Part shown: positions 1 through 6,749 of the stretch, piece by piece
Layout: each line of letters begins with the position of its first letter
Numbering within the stretch: position 1 is the stretch's first letter
DNA from: Hydrogenothermaceae bacterium
Lineage (GTDB): Bacteria; Aquificota; Aquificia; Aquificales; Hydrogenothermaceae
Length of the DNA: 64,000 bases
Direction of reading: 5' to 3'
Assembly (NCBI GenBank): GCA_026418455.1
Contig: JAOABH010000004.1
Span: forward strand, 1 to 64,000
Translations under genes and position numbers: made by a program
The notes under the pieces: generated by a model
What the model saw: only the letters and a program-made list of their open reading frames with translations
What the model was told of the DNA's origin: nothing
Databases searched by the model: none

Positions 1-43
1 GCCGCCAACGTTCGCGCTGAGCCAGGATCAAACTCTCCAAAGG
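1..43 (-). rRNA. rrs: 16S ribosomal RNA, 5' end only (partial)
   Basis: The reverse complement contains GAGTTTGATCCTGGCTCAG, the universal 5' primer site of bacterial 16S rRNA, followed by GCGAACGTTGGCGGC, which runs off the window at base 1. Counting back from E. coli position 9 (the GAG) puts the mature 5' end near base 43; the exact processing site is inferred. The gene is transcribed leftward from the tandem promoters between 133 and 349, so an rRNA operon lies just outside the window. Confidence 0.96.
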
Positions 44-132
44 AATCTTTGGGGATCCTGTCTGTCTTAGTTCTCTTATTCAACTGCCAAGGTCCTTTAT
101 CTCAGCCGATTGGCTGTTAGAAACAGATAATC

Positions 133-161
133 AGTTTATCACACTTGACTTTTTTTGTCAA
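133..161 (-). promoter_or_regulatory. rrn promoter, proximal (TTGACA-17-TAAACT, extended -10)
   Basis: On the minus strand TTGACA (161-156), 17 bases and TAAACT (138-133). A TGA triplet directly before the -10 makes it an extended -10. It lies about 90 bases before the inferred 16S 5' end, so the precursor leader would be about 80 nt from this promoter. Confidence 0.75.
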
Positions 162-233
162 CTGTTTTTGCCTATTCAGTTTGTCTTTTAATGCCTTTCA
201 AAACTTTCAATGTCTCTCAAAAAAGGGATAAAT

Positions 234-262
234 AATATATCCTACTTTTTTATCTTTGTCAA
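234..262 (-). promoter_or_regulatory. rrn promoter, middle (TTGACA-17-TATATT)
   Basis: On the minus strand TTGACA (262-257), exactly 17 bases and TATATT (239-234). The -35 lies 87 bases downstream of the distal one, in the usual arrangement of strong tandem rRNA promoters. Confidence 0.83.
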
Positions 263-320
263 GAGGTTTTACTTCCTCTCTCCTTTCCTCACTTATTCTC
301 TTTCCAAAAAACAGACATAC

Positions 321-349
321 AGTATATATCTCTTTCTTTATGTTGTCAA
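321..349 (-). promoter_or_regulatory. rrn promoter, distal (TTGACA-17-TATACT)
   Basis: On the minus strand TTGACA (349-344), a 17-base spacer and TATACT (326-321) form a near-perfect sigma-70 promoter. It begins 27 bases downstream of the tmRNA 3' end and points into the 16S gene. It is the most upstream of three tandem promoters. Confidence 0.85.
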
Positions 350-376
350 GGGGTTTTTGGGGTTTTAATTTTTTAG

Positions 377-723
377 TGGAGGCGGGGGGAATCGAACCCC
401 CGTCCGACAGACGCCCAGCTTACAGGCATCTACATGCTTAGCCTGTGTTTAAATTTCGCAATCTTTCTCCCACAGGCAGGAGTCAGATTGCTATCCCCAT
501 TAAATCTCGATAGCTCCCTCAGGGGAGATTGGAAGCTATCCAGCCTGTATCTCTTACGCCCTTCCCTTGCCTACAGGCAAAGCTCAGGAGGACGTCGCTG
601 CGTTAATTAAGCAGCGAGAGCGATTTCGCGTTCGGGATTTGTTGTGTTTTGGTTTTTTACGCAGTGACCTTCTGCGGCATGCTTCCCGTTGCCTGCGTCT
701 GCCGTCGAACCCGTATCGCCCCC
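377..723 (-). ncRNA. ssrA: tmRNA (SsrA)
   Basis: tmRNA rescues stalled ribosomes and tags the nascent chain for proteolysis. The 5' end (GGGGGCGATACGGGTTCGAC, complement of 723 downward) and the 3' end (GGTTCGATTCCCCCCGCCTCCA, ending at 377, shown here only to locate it) are standard tmRNA termini. The 7-base acceptor strands GGGGGCG and CGCCTCC pair with one G-U, with A as discriminator; CCA is not encoded (the next bases are CTA). The tag frame at 607-660 ends in ALAA and TAA. Length is about 347 nt. The gene sits directly upstream of the rRNA operon on the same strand. Its promoter is probably the TATAAT at 748-743, with a short 5' leader removed by RNase P. Confidence 0.95.
607..660 (-). 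other. tmRNA tag-peptide reading frame
   Basis: Within the mRNA-like part of ssrA the frame GTA AAA AAC CAA ... GCT CTC GCT GCT TAA encodes VKNQNTTNPEREIALAA and then stops. The terminal ALAA is the usual ClpXP/FtsH degron. The resume codon appears to be GTA after GGTCACTGC, but the exact resume point is inferred; the Ala from charged tmRNA would precede it. At 17 codons this is longer than the 8-11 of many bacteria. Confidence 0.8.
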
Positions 724-742
724 ATATTCTATTAGAAGATAA

Positions 743-771
743 ATTATATCATTTTTATAAAATTTCAAGAA
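743..771 (-). promoter_or_regulatory. Probable ssrA promoter
   Basis: Minus-strand TATAAT at 748-743, with a weak TTCTTG -35 (771-766) 17 bases upstream. The predicted start is 10-13 nt before the tmRNA 5' end, consistent with RNase P maturation. It overlaps the end of the upstream coding region. Confidence 0.5.
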
Positions 772-1775
772 AAAATAGTATGGGCTATTTTTGTAATTAA
801 AAGTCCACCGAAAAATAGATAAATAAATATAGCTAAAGCTGCGTATATAGGTTTCATTCCGGCTTTTTTCATCTTTTCTATATTTGTTTCTATTCCAAGA
901 GCTGCCATAGAAACTGTTAATAAAAATGTATCTATTTGGTTTATTGTATTTATATACTCTTCCGGAAAAATATTTAGAGAGTTTATTCCTACCATAGCTA
1001 TAAATCCAAAAACAAACCATGGTATAGGTATCTCCCTTAAGTTTACTCCATGGATAGAATGTTTTTTAGCAAGGTAGAAACTTAAAACTATAAGTAAAGG
1101 AGCAAGCATCATAACTCTTGTTAACTTTGCTATTGTGGCTGTATTTCCAGCTTCTTCTGAAACTGCAAAGCCTGCTGCAACTACTTGTGCTACTTCATGG
1201 ATAGTTGCACCTGTAAATATTCCGTAGGTTATATCATTTAGGTCAAGTAATAAACCTGCTTTATAAACTGCAGGATATAAAAACATTGCTATAGTTCCGA
1301 ATATTGTAACAGTTGCAACAGCCATTGCTGCTTGGTGCATTTCTCCTTTTACAACTGGAGCTGTAGCTAAAACTGCAGATGCTCCACATATTGAACTTCC
1401 TGAAGCTATAAGATAACTCATCTGTTGGTCTAATCCAAAATACTTCCGTGATACCCATACTCCGAAAATGAAAGATGATATTAGCATTATAGAATCAACA
1501 ACAACTCCTTCTATTCCAACATCAACTATATTCTGAAATGTAAGTCTAAAACCTAAAAATATTATCGCTATTCTTAATATCTTTTTTAAAGAGAAATTTA
1601 TTCCAGGTTTTAAAACTTCTGGAATTTTTATTACGTTACCTATAATCAGTCCAACTATTATTGCTATTATAAGCGGGCTAAAATTTACTGTAGATTTTAC
1701 AATCTCTAAGGAAGATATATACATTGCAATTAAGGCAAGAATTGAAGAAAATATTAATCCATAAATTAAATTCAT
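765..1775 (-). CDS. YeiH/UPF0324-family putative sulfate exporter
   Basis: A 336-residue, very hydrophobic integral membrane protein with about ten predicted membrane segments. It resembles the UPF0324/YeiH (PSE) family: the central signature GSSICGASAVLATAPVVK (about residues 125-142) and the later GATIHEVAQVVAAGFAVS are typical of the family, and the length matches. Family members are annotated as putative sulfate exporters, but the substrate is not proven; export of an oxidised sulfur anion would suit a sulfur-oxidising host (inference). The ATG at 1775 is preceded by GGAGGG four bases upstream. A TATAAT lies at 1815-1810. The gene is followed at once by ssrA on the same strand. Confidence 0.85.
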   Translation of the reverse strand: MNLIYGLIFSSILALIAMYISSLEIVKSTVNFSPLIIAIIVGLIIGNVIKIPEVLKPGINFSLKKILRIAIIFLGFRLTFQNIVDVGIEGVVVDSIMLISSFIFGVWVSRKYFGLDQQMSYLIASGSSICGASAVLATAPVVKGEMHQAAMAVATVTIFGTIAMFLYPAVYKAGLLLDLNDITYGIFTGATIHEVAQVVAAGFAVSEEAGNTATIAKLTRVMMLAPLLIVLSFYLAKKHSIHGVNLREIPIPWFVFGFIAMVGINSLNIFPEEYINTINQIDTFLLTVSMAALGIETNIEKMKKAGMKPIYAALAIFIYLFFGGLLITKIAHTIFS

Positions 1776-1809
1776 AAAACCCTCCGAAATTTATAAGATA
1801 ACAGAAATT

Positions 1810-1815
1810 ATTATA
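1810..1815 (-). promoter_or_regulatory. -10 element upstream of the YeiH-type gene
   Basis: Perfect minus-strand TATAAT 35 bases before the start codon at 1775, with no good -35 match. The transcript start would be near 1803, giving a leader of about 28 nt that carries the GGAGGG ribosome site. Confidence 0.45.
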
Positions 1816-1872
1816 TTGTTATTTTTTAAGGGTTTATTTTTAAAATTTAAATATGTTTATTTGATTTTTAAA

Positions 1873-2124
1873 TTACTTTACACTTTGAATTTCTCTTATT
1901 CTTCTTGCAAGTTCTCTTATTGCTTCTATTTGGCTCATTCCTTTATCCATAAGTTCTCTAACTGTTTGAGCTTTTGCTAATGTATTTAGTACTTCAAGTA
2001 TGTCTCCTGAAGGATTACATCCTTCTGTTAATGGTTTACCATTTTGAAGTGTTTCATTTATACATTGTTCTATCTGTTGTGGTGTAAATTTCATTGATAG
2101 CTCTTTTATCTCCTTGATGTTCAT
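1873..2124 (-). CDS. Small conserved-looking hypothetical protein
   Basis: I do not recognise this 83-residue protein. It is soluble, has no signal peptide or membrane segment, and is mostly helical in character (IKELSMKFTPQQIEQC near the N-terminus, then a charged C-terminal helix RELARRIREIQ). Two cysteines lie at about 21 and 36. The start is well supported: AGGAGG sits seven bases before the ATG at 2124. Codon use is like the neighbours. It is divergent from the RlmN-like gene, with overlapping promoter elements in the 60-base gap (TATAAT on the minus strand near 2145-2150). No function is proposed. Confidence 0.75.
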   Translation of the reverse strand: MNIKEIKELSMKFTPQQIEQCINETLQNGKPLTEGCNPSGDILEVLNTLAKAQTVRELMDKGMSQIEAIRELARRIREIQSVK

Positions 2125-2188
2125 ATTTATCCTCCTAAATTGGTATTATAATAATACATAATACTAAACTATATCAAAGGTGATATTT

Positions 2189-3007
2189 ATGGAAGTGATA
2201 AAAGTCATAAATGATGAGCTTAATAATCTATTTGAGATAAGAACAGATGATGGATATACGATTGAATCTGTGCATTATAGGGGAAATACTCTCTGTATTT
2301 CTTCACAGGTAGGATGTTCTGTTAAATGTTCCTTTTGTGCCTCCGGATTAAAAGGTCTTATTAGAAATCTATCTTTTGAAGAGATTATAGACCAGTATAA
2401 GTTGGTGGTTAAAAATGGTTTTAATGTTGAAAATATAACATTTGCAGGTATTGGAGAGCCTCTTTTAAACTGGGAGAATGTTAAGAAAGCTTTTGAATAT
2501 TTTAAAAGCTTAGGTTTAAAAGTTTCTTTTTATACAACGGGATTTCCATTATCAAATTTTAAAGAACTTTTAACTATTAATCACAATGGTTTAACCTTAT
2601 CTCTTCACAGTGTTTTGGAAGATAAGAGAAAAACTCTTATACCAAACAGTCACAGTATAGATAATCTTATATCGACTCTTGAAGATTATATAAAAAATCT
2701 TTCTTCAAGAAAAAAGAAACTTTACAGTATAGGTTATCTACTTATAGAAGGTGTAAACGATTCTCAAGAAGAGATAGATATATTGATAAATATTGCTAAA
2801 AGATTAGGTTTGTCTGTATCTTTACTTAAATATAATGAGATAGAAGGAATAGAGTATAAAACCACAACTGATGAAAAATATGAAGAGATTTTCTTAAGAC
2901 TTAGAAAAAACGGTATAAAAGTAACACTTTCGAATAGATACAGAACAAGAAAAATTGGTGGTTGTGGGACATTAATGGTAAATAGATTACAATGCTCCAC
3001 TTTTTAG
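2189..3007 (+). CDS. Short RlmN/Cfr-like radical SAM protein
   Basis: A radical SAM enzyme of the RlmN/Cfr type (23S rRNA/tRNA adenosine C2/C8 methyltransferases). Visible are TLCISSQVGCSVKCSFC (about residues 31-47), holding the C-x3-C-x2-C cluster triad and the upstream Cys equivalent to RlmN Cys118; GIGEPLLN (SAM-binding GGEP equivalent); and a C-terminal GGCGTLM matching the methyl-carrying Cys355 region (G-A-C-G-Q-L). At 272 residues it lacks the roughly 90-residue N-terminal RNA-binding domain of normal RlmN (about 350-380), so its substrate may differ. Start chosen at ATG 2189 with AAAGG/GGTG seven bases upstream; an in-frame GTG at 2180 overlaps that ribosome site. The 3' end overlaps kdsD tail-to-tail by 21 bases. 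Confidence 0.85.
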   Translation: MEVIKVINDELNNLFEIRTDDGYTIESVHYRGNTLCISSQVGCSVKCSFCASGLKGLIRNLSFEEIIDQYKLVVKNGFNVENITFAGIGEPLLNWENVKKAFEYFKSLGLKVSFYTTGFPLSNFKELLTINHNGLTLSLHSVLEDKRKTLIPNSHSIDNLISTLEDYIKNLSSRKKKLYSIGYLLIEGVNDSQEEIDILINIAKRLGLSVSLLKYNEIEGIEYKTTTDEKYEEIFLRLRKNGIKVTLSNRYRTRKIGGCGTLMVNRLQCSTF

Positions 3008-3967
3008 GATATCATGAATATGGACGATTCCTACTACATCTTCTCCTTCTAAAACCGGTAAAACAGTGATGTTATACTTTTCCATCGTTTCAAGAGCTTC
3101 CAACACATAAGATTGAGGAGTTGTATATTTTGGATTTGATGTCATCACATCTTTTGACAAACTGTTATCTATACTTATACCTTTTTTTATAGCTCTTCTT
3201 ATATCTCCATCTGTTATTATACCTACTAATTTATCTTTATCCATAACAAATGTTGCACCGTAACCTTTCTCAGAAATCTCTACTATTGCATCTTTAACAG
3301 GTGTATCTGGATTTACTTTTGGTATTACTGTTTTCATTACTTGGTAAACTTTCATAAGTTTTTTACCGAGAGACCCACCTGGATGGAACCTTGCAAAATC
3401 TTCTTCTTTAAACTCTTTAACTGTAAGTAGTGCAACTGCTATAGCATCTCCTAATGCAAGAGTGTTTGTAGATGAAGATGTAGGTGCAAGGTTCAATGGA
3501 CATGCCTCTCTTTCTACATAAAGATTGAGTGTTATATCTGCATGTTTTGATAGGGTTGAGTTGTTTTTATTTGTTATAAGTATTACTTTATTGCCCCATC
3601 TTTTTATAATTGGAATAATAGCTACAAGCTCTGGAGTTTCTCCGCTATTTGATATAGCTATTACTATATCTTCTTTCTCTATAACACCTAAATCTCCGTG
3701 AATAGCTTCTGCTGGATGTAAGAATATGGATGGAGTTCCTGTAGATGAGAGAGTAGAAGATATCTTTTTACCTATAATTCCAGATTTACCTATACCAGTT
3801 ACAACTATCTTTCCTTTTGTGTTTAATATTAATTTAACAGCTTCAACAAAATTTTCATCTAAATTGTCTTTTAAACTATTTAAAGCTTTTATCTCTTCTT
3901 CTAAAACCTTTTTACCTATCTGAAGTATATCTTTATTTTCCACAGCCACATCCACTGCAACTTCCAC
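2987..3967 (-). CDS. kdsD: D-arabinose-5-phosphate isomerase (KpsF/GutQ family)
   Basis: Converts ribulose-5-phosphate to arabinose-5-phosphate, the first step of Kdo synthesis for lipopolysaccharide. An N-terminal SIS domain contains GIGKSGIIGKK and the STGTPSIFLHPAEAIHGDLG stretch typical of KdsD (about residues 57-95). Two CBS domains follow in the C-terminal third (VMKTVIPKVNPDTP..., DVMTSNPKYTTP...). Length (326) matches the family. The start is uncertain: the longest frame begins at GTG 3967 inside the end of ricT (35-base overlap), and further in-frame GTG codons follow within nine codons. The first of these after GGAAG may be the true start. Other Kdo genes are not in the window. Confidence 0.92.
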   Translation of the reverse strand: MEVAVDVAVENKDILQIGKKVLEEEIKALNSLKDNLDENFVEAVKLILNTKGKIVVTGIGKSGIIGKKISSTLSSTGTPSIFLHPAEAIHGDLGVIEKEDIVIAISNSGETPELVAIIPIIKRWGNKVILITNKNNSTLSKHADITLNLYVEREACPLNLAPTSSSTNTLALGDAIAVALLTVKEFKEEDFARFHPGGSLGKKLMKVYQVMKTVIPKVNPDTPVKDAIVEISEKGYGATFVMDKDKLVGIITDGDIRRAIKKGISIDNSLSKDVMTSNPKYTTPQSYVLEALETMEKYNITVLPVLEGEDVVGIVHIHDILKSGAL

Positions 3968-4793
3968 ATTCTTTACTTTTAAGTAATCCTTTCTCTTTTA
4001 GTTTATCAAATTTCAATCTTAAAATTTCTCCGGTTTCAGAACTAAACTCAACAAACTCATTTATAAAATCATAACTTTTAACTGTATAAGATAGTCCATC
4101 AATCTCTACTACTGATTCAATATCCGGAAGATAATCTCTTATCTCGTAATTTTCCTTTTCATAAGCCAAACAACACATAAGTCTTCCACATATTCCGGTG
4201 AATTTTGCAGGTGTAGGAGGAAGATTTTGATAGGTTATACTTTCTACATTTACAGTTTCAAATTTGTCAAGAAAAGTAGAACAACAACACTGTTGACCAC
4301 AAACTCCAACAGCTCCAAGCATCTGGACCCCATCCCTAACCCCTATCTGTCTCATTTCAATTCTCATCTTTATCTTTTTTGCAAGTATTTTTACTAGCTC
4401 CCTAAAATCTACTCTACTTTCAGCAGTATAGTAGAAGATAACTTTTGTTCTGTTTAGAGGTATATATGCTCTGAGTAAATTCATCTTAAGTCCAAGATTT
4501 TTTGACTCCTCTTTACATATTGAAAGATACCTATCAGCTTCCTTGATATGTTTATCAAATGTTTTCAAATCTTCTTTTGTAGCTTTTCTGATAAATTTCT
4601 GACTTTCAATATCATCAAACTCTTCCTTAGCTTCTACTACTTTTACTATTTCTTCTCCTTTCTCTGTTTCAACTACTATAAAATCATCTTTTTTTATAAA
4701 AACAGGAGCTTCTACAGCAGAGAATTTATTCGTGTCAAAAAATCTTATCTTTACTACTTTAAGTCTGTGTTTTATATCTAAAACTGTTTCCAT
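3933..4793 (-). CDS. ricT: PSP1-domain protein, RicT/YaaT-like
   Basis: A 286-residue PSP1 (RicT/YaaT) protein. The PSP1 core spans about residues 60-210, with CGQQCCCS near 164-171 and CGRLMCCL near 201-208, the conserved cysteine clusters of the family. In Bacillus RicT works with RicA/RicF in an Fe-S complex that promotes RNase Y-dependent mRNA maturation; whether that holds here is unknown. The last dozen residues form an extra Cys knot, C-x2-C-x2-C-x-C-G-K, a possible metal site not part of the core fold. It lies directly downstream of holB and tmk, the same order as in Firmicutes. The ATG at 4793 has GAGGTG upstream. Confidence 0.88.
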   Translation of the reverse strand: METVLDIKHRLKVVKIRFFDTNKFSAVEAPVFIKKDDFIVVETEKGEEIVKVVEAKEEFDDIESQKFIRKATKEDLKTFDKHIKEADRYLSICKEESKNLGLKMNLLRAYIPLNRTKVIFYYTAESRVDFRELVKILAKKIKMRIEMRQIGVRDGVQMLGAVGVCGQQCCCSTFLDKFETVNVESITYQNLPPTPAKFTGICGRLMCCLAYEKENYEIRDYLPDIESVVEIDGLSYTVKSYDFINEFVEFSSETGEILRLKFDKLKEKGLLKSKECGSCSGCGCGK

Positions 4794-5725
4794 CTTTTCA
4801 CCTCATCAGTTAGTCTAAAATAAAATCCCAGTAATATAAGTTTTTTCTTTACTCCTTTTAGTAGAGCGTCTCTTGCCAATTTATACTCTTTGATAAACAT
4901 CTCAAACATATCCGGATTTATATTTCCTGATATTAAAGCTTTACTCAATAAGTTATAAATTATATCAAATACCAAAACTGCCTGCTGGACTTCCAAATTT
5001 TCAAAGCTATTAGCAAGAGAGAATATACCTTCCGGATGTTTAGGGTTTATGATAAGATTGGATATATCTTTTGCATATCTATATAAATTTTCATTCTCTA
5101 ATATAATTAGAGGTAAACATAAACTTCCGTCTGCTATCTTTATAAGGTTATCTAATTTTTCCTCATTTACACCTTTTAATGTTAATATCTCTCTTATCTC
5201 CTCATCAGATAGATTTCTAAATTTTATTTTCTTTAATCTTGAAAGTATAGTTGGGAGTAATTTAGCTTGGTTTGATGTAGTCAAAATGATTAAACTGTTT
5301 GAAGGAGGCTCTTCTAAGGTTTTTAGTAATGCATTGCTACTTTCTATATTCATATTTTCTGCTTTTTCTATTATTACTACTTTACCTTTTTCACTTTTAA
5401 GTTGTAGAAATTCTATAATCTCCCTTATCTGGTCTATCTTTATCTCTCTGCTTTCAGATTGAATCAGTTTTATATTATAGTGAGGTGTTAAATTAGTTCC
5501 TTCGTAGATATTTGATATTGTATTATTTACTAATCTACAATCTTTACACTCACCACATCCAAAACCTTCCTTTTTTTCACAAAGGTAGGCTCTGGCTGTA
5601 TATAGAGCAAAAAGTTTTTTACCTATACAGTCTTTACCCTCAAAGAGTAGTGATAAAGAGTCGTAATTTTTATCAAGGAGTTTCTTTATAAGTTCTTTTT
5701 CTTTCCTATGTCCTACTATCTTCAT
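4778..5725 (-). CDS. holB: DNA polymerase III delta' subunit
   Basis: Clamp-loader delta' subunit. The N-terminal AAA+ part keeps the family zinc module (C-x8-CGEC-x2-C, about residues 49-63), the sensor region SNALLKTLEEPPSNSLIIL and the SRL(K) arginine-finger-like SRLKKI. The P-loop is degenerate (FEGKDCIGKKLFA), as expected for a delta' that does not bind ATP itself. Length 315 is normal. The start overlaps the tmk stop as ATGA at 5725, and its end overlaps ricT, so the three genes are translationally coupled. Confidence 0.92.
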   Translation of the reverse strand: MKIVGHRKEKELIKKLLDKNYDSLSLLFEGKDCIGKKLFALYTARAYLCEKKEGFGCGECKDCRLVNNTISNIYEGTNLTPHYNIKLIQSESREIKIDQIREIIEFLQLKSEKGKVVIIEKAENMNIESSNALLKTLEEPPSNSLIILTTSNQAKLLPTILSRLKKIKFRNLSDEEIREILTLKGVNEEKLDNLIKIADGSLCLPLIILENENLYRYAKDISNLIINPKHPEGIFSLANSFENLEVQQAVLVFDIIYNLLSKALISGNINPDMFEMFIKEYKLARDALLKGVKKKLILLGFYFRLTDEVKRWKQF

Positions 5726-6342
5726 TTTATTATATTTCTGTTTTTTAATATGGAGATAACCTGTTTAAATATATCTTCTATACTTTGAAGACCATCTAAC
5801 ATAACTACTCTATCCACATCTTTCCGTGCTATATACAAAAAACCCTCTCTAACTTTTATATGGAAATCTATACTCTCACTTTCTAATCTATCCTTACTTT
5901 TTAACCTTTCAAATGCTTTTTCCACAGGAATATCAATTAAAAAAGTTATATCCGGTTTATATCCTTCTGTGGCAAGTCTGTTTAGATAGTCTACTATGCT
6001 AAAATCTATATTCCTACCATAATGTTGGTATGCTGTTGTAGAGTCATAAAATCTATCTGATATAACTATAAAACCTTCCTCTAACTTTGGTTTTATAACG
6101 TTATGGATATGAATATTTCTGTCAGCTTCATATAAGAGTAATTCTGCTATTTTGGGAAATTTTTCCTCCGTATGGGATAAAAGTATCTCCCTTATCTTTT
6201 TACCAAGTTCTGTGCCACCTGGCTCCCTTGTTAAAACAGCTTTATAGCCATTATCTATAAGGTAGCTGTATAACAGCTTAGATTGGGTTGTTTTACCACA
6301 GGCTTCTATTCCTTCAAAAGTTATAAAAATTCCTTTTTCCAT
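5722..6342 (-). CDS. tmk: Thymidylate kinase
   Basis: Phosphorylates dTMP to dTDP. The P-loop FEGIEACGKTTQ (about residues 8-19), the DR-containing LVDVISDRFYDST-like segment (VISDRFYDSTTAYQ) and the TREPGGTELG motif are diagnostic. Length is 206 residues from the ATG at 6342, which gives the standard N-terminus MEKGIFITFEG. A TTG at 6357 would add five residues but has no ribosome site. GAGGT lies unusually close to the ATG. First gene of tmk-holB-ricT. Confidence 0.94.
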   Translation of the reverse strand: MEKGIFITFEGIEACGKTTQSKLLYSYLIDNGYKAVLTREPGGTELGKKIREILLSHTEEKFPKIAELLLYEADRNIHIHNVIKPKLEEGFIVISDRFYDSTTAYQHYGRNIDFSIVDYLNRLATEGYKPDITFLIDIPVEKAFERLKSKDRLESESIDFHIKVREGFLYIARKDVDRVVMLDGLQSIEDIFKQVISILKNRNIIK

Positions 6343-6423
6343 TACCTCATCTATCAAAAATCATAAATTTTAGATGTAGCTGATATATAATCTTATCACA
6401 AACTAAAAGTTGGAGGTTTTCAT

Positions 6424-6672
6424 ATGATAGACAGAGAAAAAGTTGAGGAAGTTTTAGAGCAGATAAGACCTTATTTGAGATTTGATGGTGGAGATGTTGA
6501 GCTTGTTGATGTCTCTGAAGATGGTACTGTTTATGTGAGACTTATGGGAGCTTGCTCTGGGTGTTCTATGTCTCTTTGGACATTGAAGGGTGGAGTTGAA
6601 GCAAGATTAAAACAAGCTATTCCGGAAGTAAAGGAAGTTGTTGCTGTAAACTTAGGACAGCCGGCTTTCTAA
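6424..6672 (+). CDS. NifU-like C-terminal (Nfu) Fe-S carrier
   Basis: An 82-residue stand-alone Nfu domain that carries and transfers [4Fe-4S] clusters. The motif MGACSGCSMS (CxxC near residues 43-46) and LRFDGGDVELV are characteristic. GGAGG seven bases before the ATG gives a strong start. It is divergent from tmk and ends in a clear hairpin at 6686-6702, so it is probably monocistronic. A TATAAT at about 6387-6392 in the 81-base gap is a plausible -10. Confidence 0.93.
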   Translation: MIDREKVEEVLEQIRPYLRFDGGDVELVDVSEDGTVYVRLMGACSGCSMSLWTLKGGVEARLKQAIPEVKEVVAVNLGQPAF

Positions 6673-6685
6673 CACTAACATTAAT

Positions 6686-6702
6686 GGCTCCATGATGGAG
6701 CC
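6686..6702 (+). terminator. Terminator after nfu
   Basis: Perfect 7-base stem GGCTCCA / TGGAGCC with loop TGA, followed by a T-rich TCTTATTT. It ends the Nfu transcript before the K+ channel gene. Confidence 0.75.
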
Positions 6703-6734
6703 TCTTATTTATAAATCTCATTTCTCTCTTTTTG

Positions 6735-6743
6735 TGATATCAT
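6735..6743 (+). promoter_or_regulatory. Extended -10 of the K+ channel gene (leaderless)
   Basis: TGATATCAT (extended -10 TGA plus TATCAT at 6738-6743), then exactly six T residues and the ATG at 6750. No Shine-Dalgarno is present. Transcription would begin at or next to the A of the start codon. Confidence 0.6.
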
Positions 6744-6749
6744 TTTTTT

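Larger units (their letters stand above)
44..376 (-). promoter_or_regulatory. rRNA operon leader and promoter region (gap without protein genes)
   Basis: This stretch between tmRNA and 16S rRNA holds no plausible protein gene. It contains three tandem minus-strand sigma-70 promoters (listed separately) and a short CAGCC/GGCTG hairpin near 101-114. No intrinsic terminator is visible after the tmRNA 3' end at 377, only an A/C-rich run at 350-376, so read-through from ssrA into the rRNA leader looks possible. Confidence 0.75.

Noticed and set aside
350-376. Telomere-like C4A5 repeats
   Set aside because: Just two short runs in an A/C-rich stretch after tmRNA; no further repeats and no sign of a replicon end.
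44-376. Possible tRNA or small RNA in the rRNA leader
   Set aside because: No cloverleaf or T-loop sequence; the content is explained by three promoters.
567-800. Plus-strand 77-codon frame over the ssrA region
   Set aside because: It lies on the antisense strand of the tmRNA and has no ribosome site.
661-1020. Minus-strand extension of the tmRNA tag frame into the YeiH gene
   Set aside because: Only the 607-660 part is meaningful. The rest is a shadow frame of the transporter gene and the structured tmRNA 5' part.
5561-5650. HolB P-loop considered a damaging mutation
   Set aside because: Delta' subunits normally have a degenerate Walker A; the rest of the protein is conserved.
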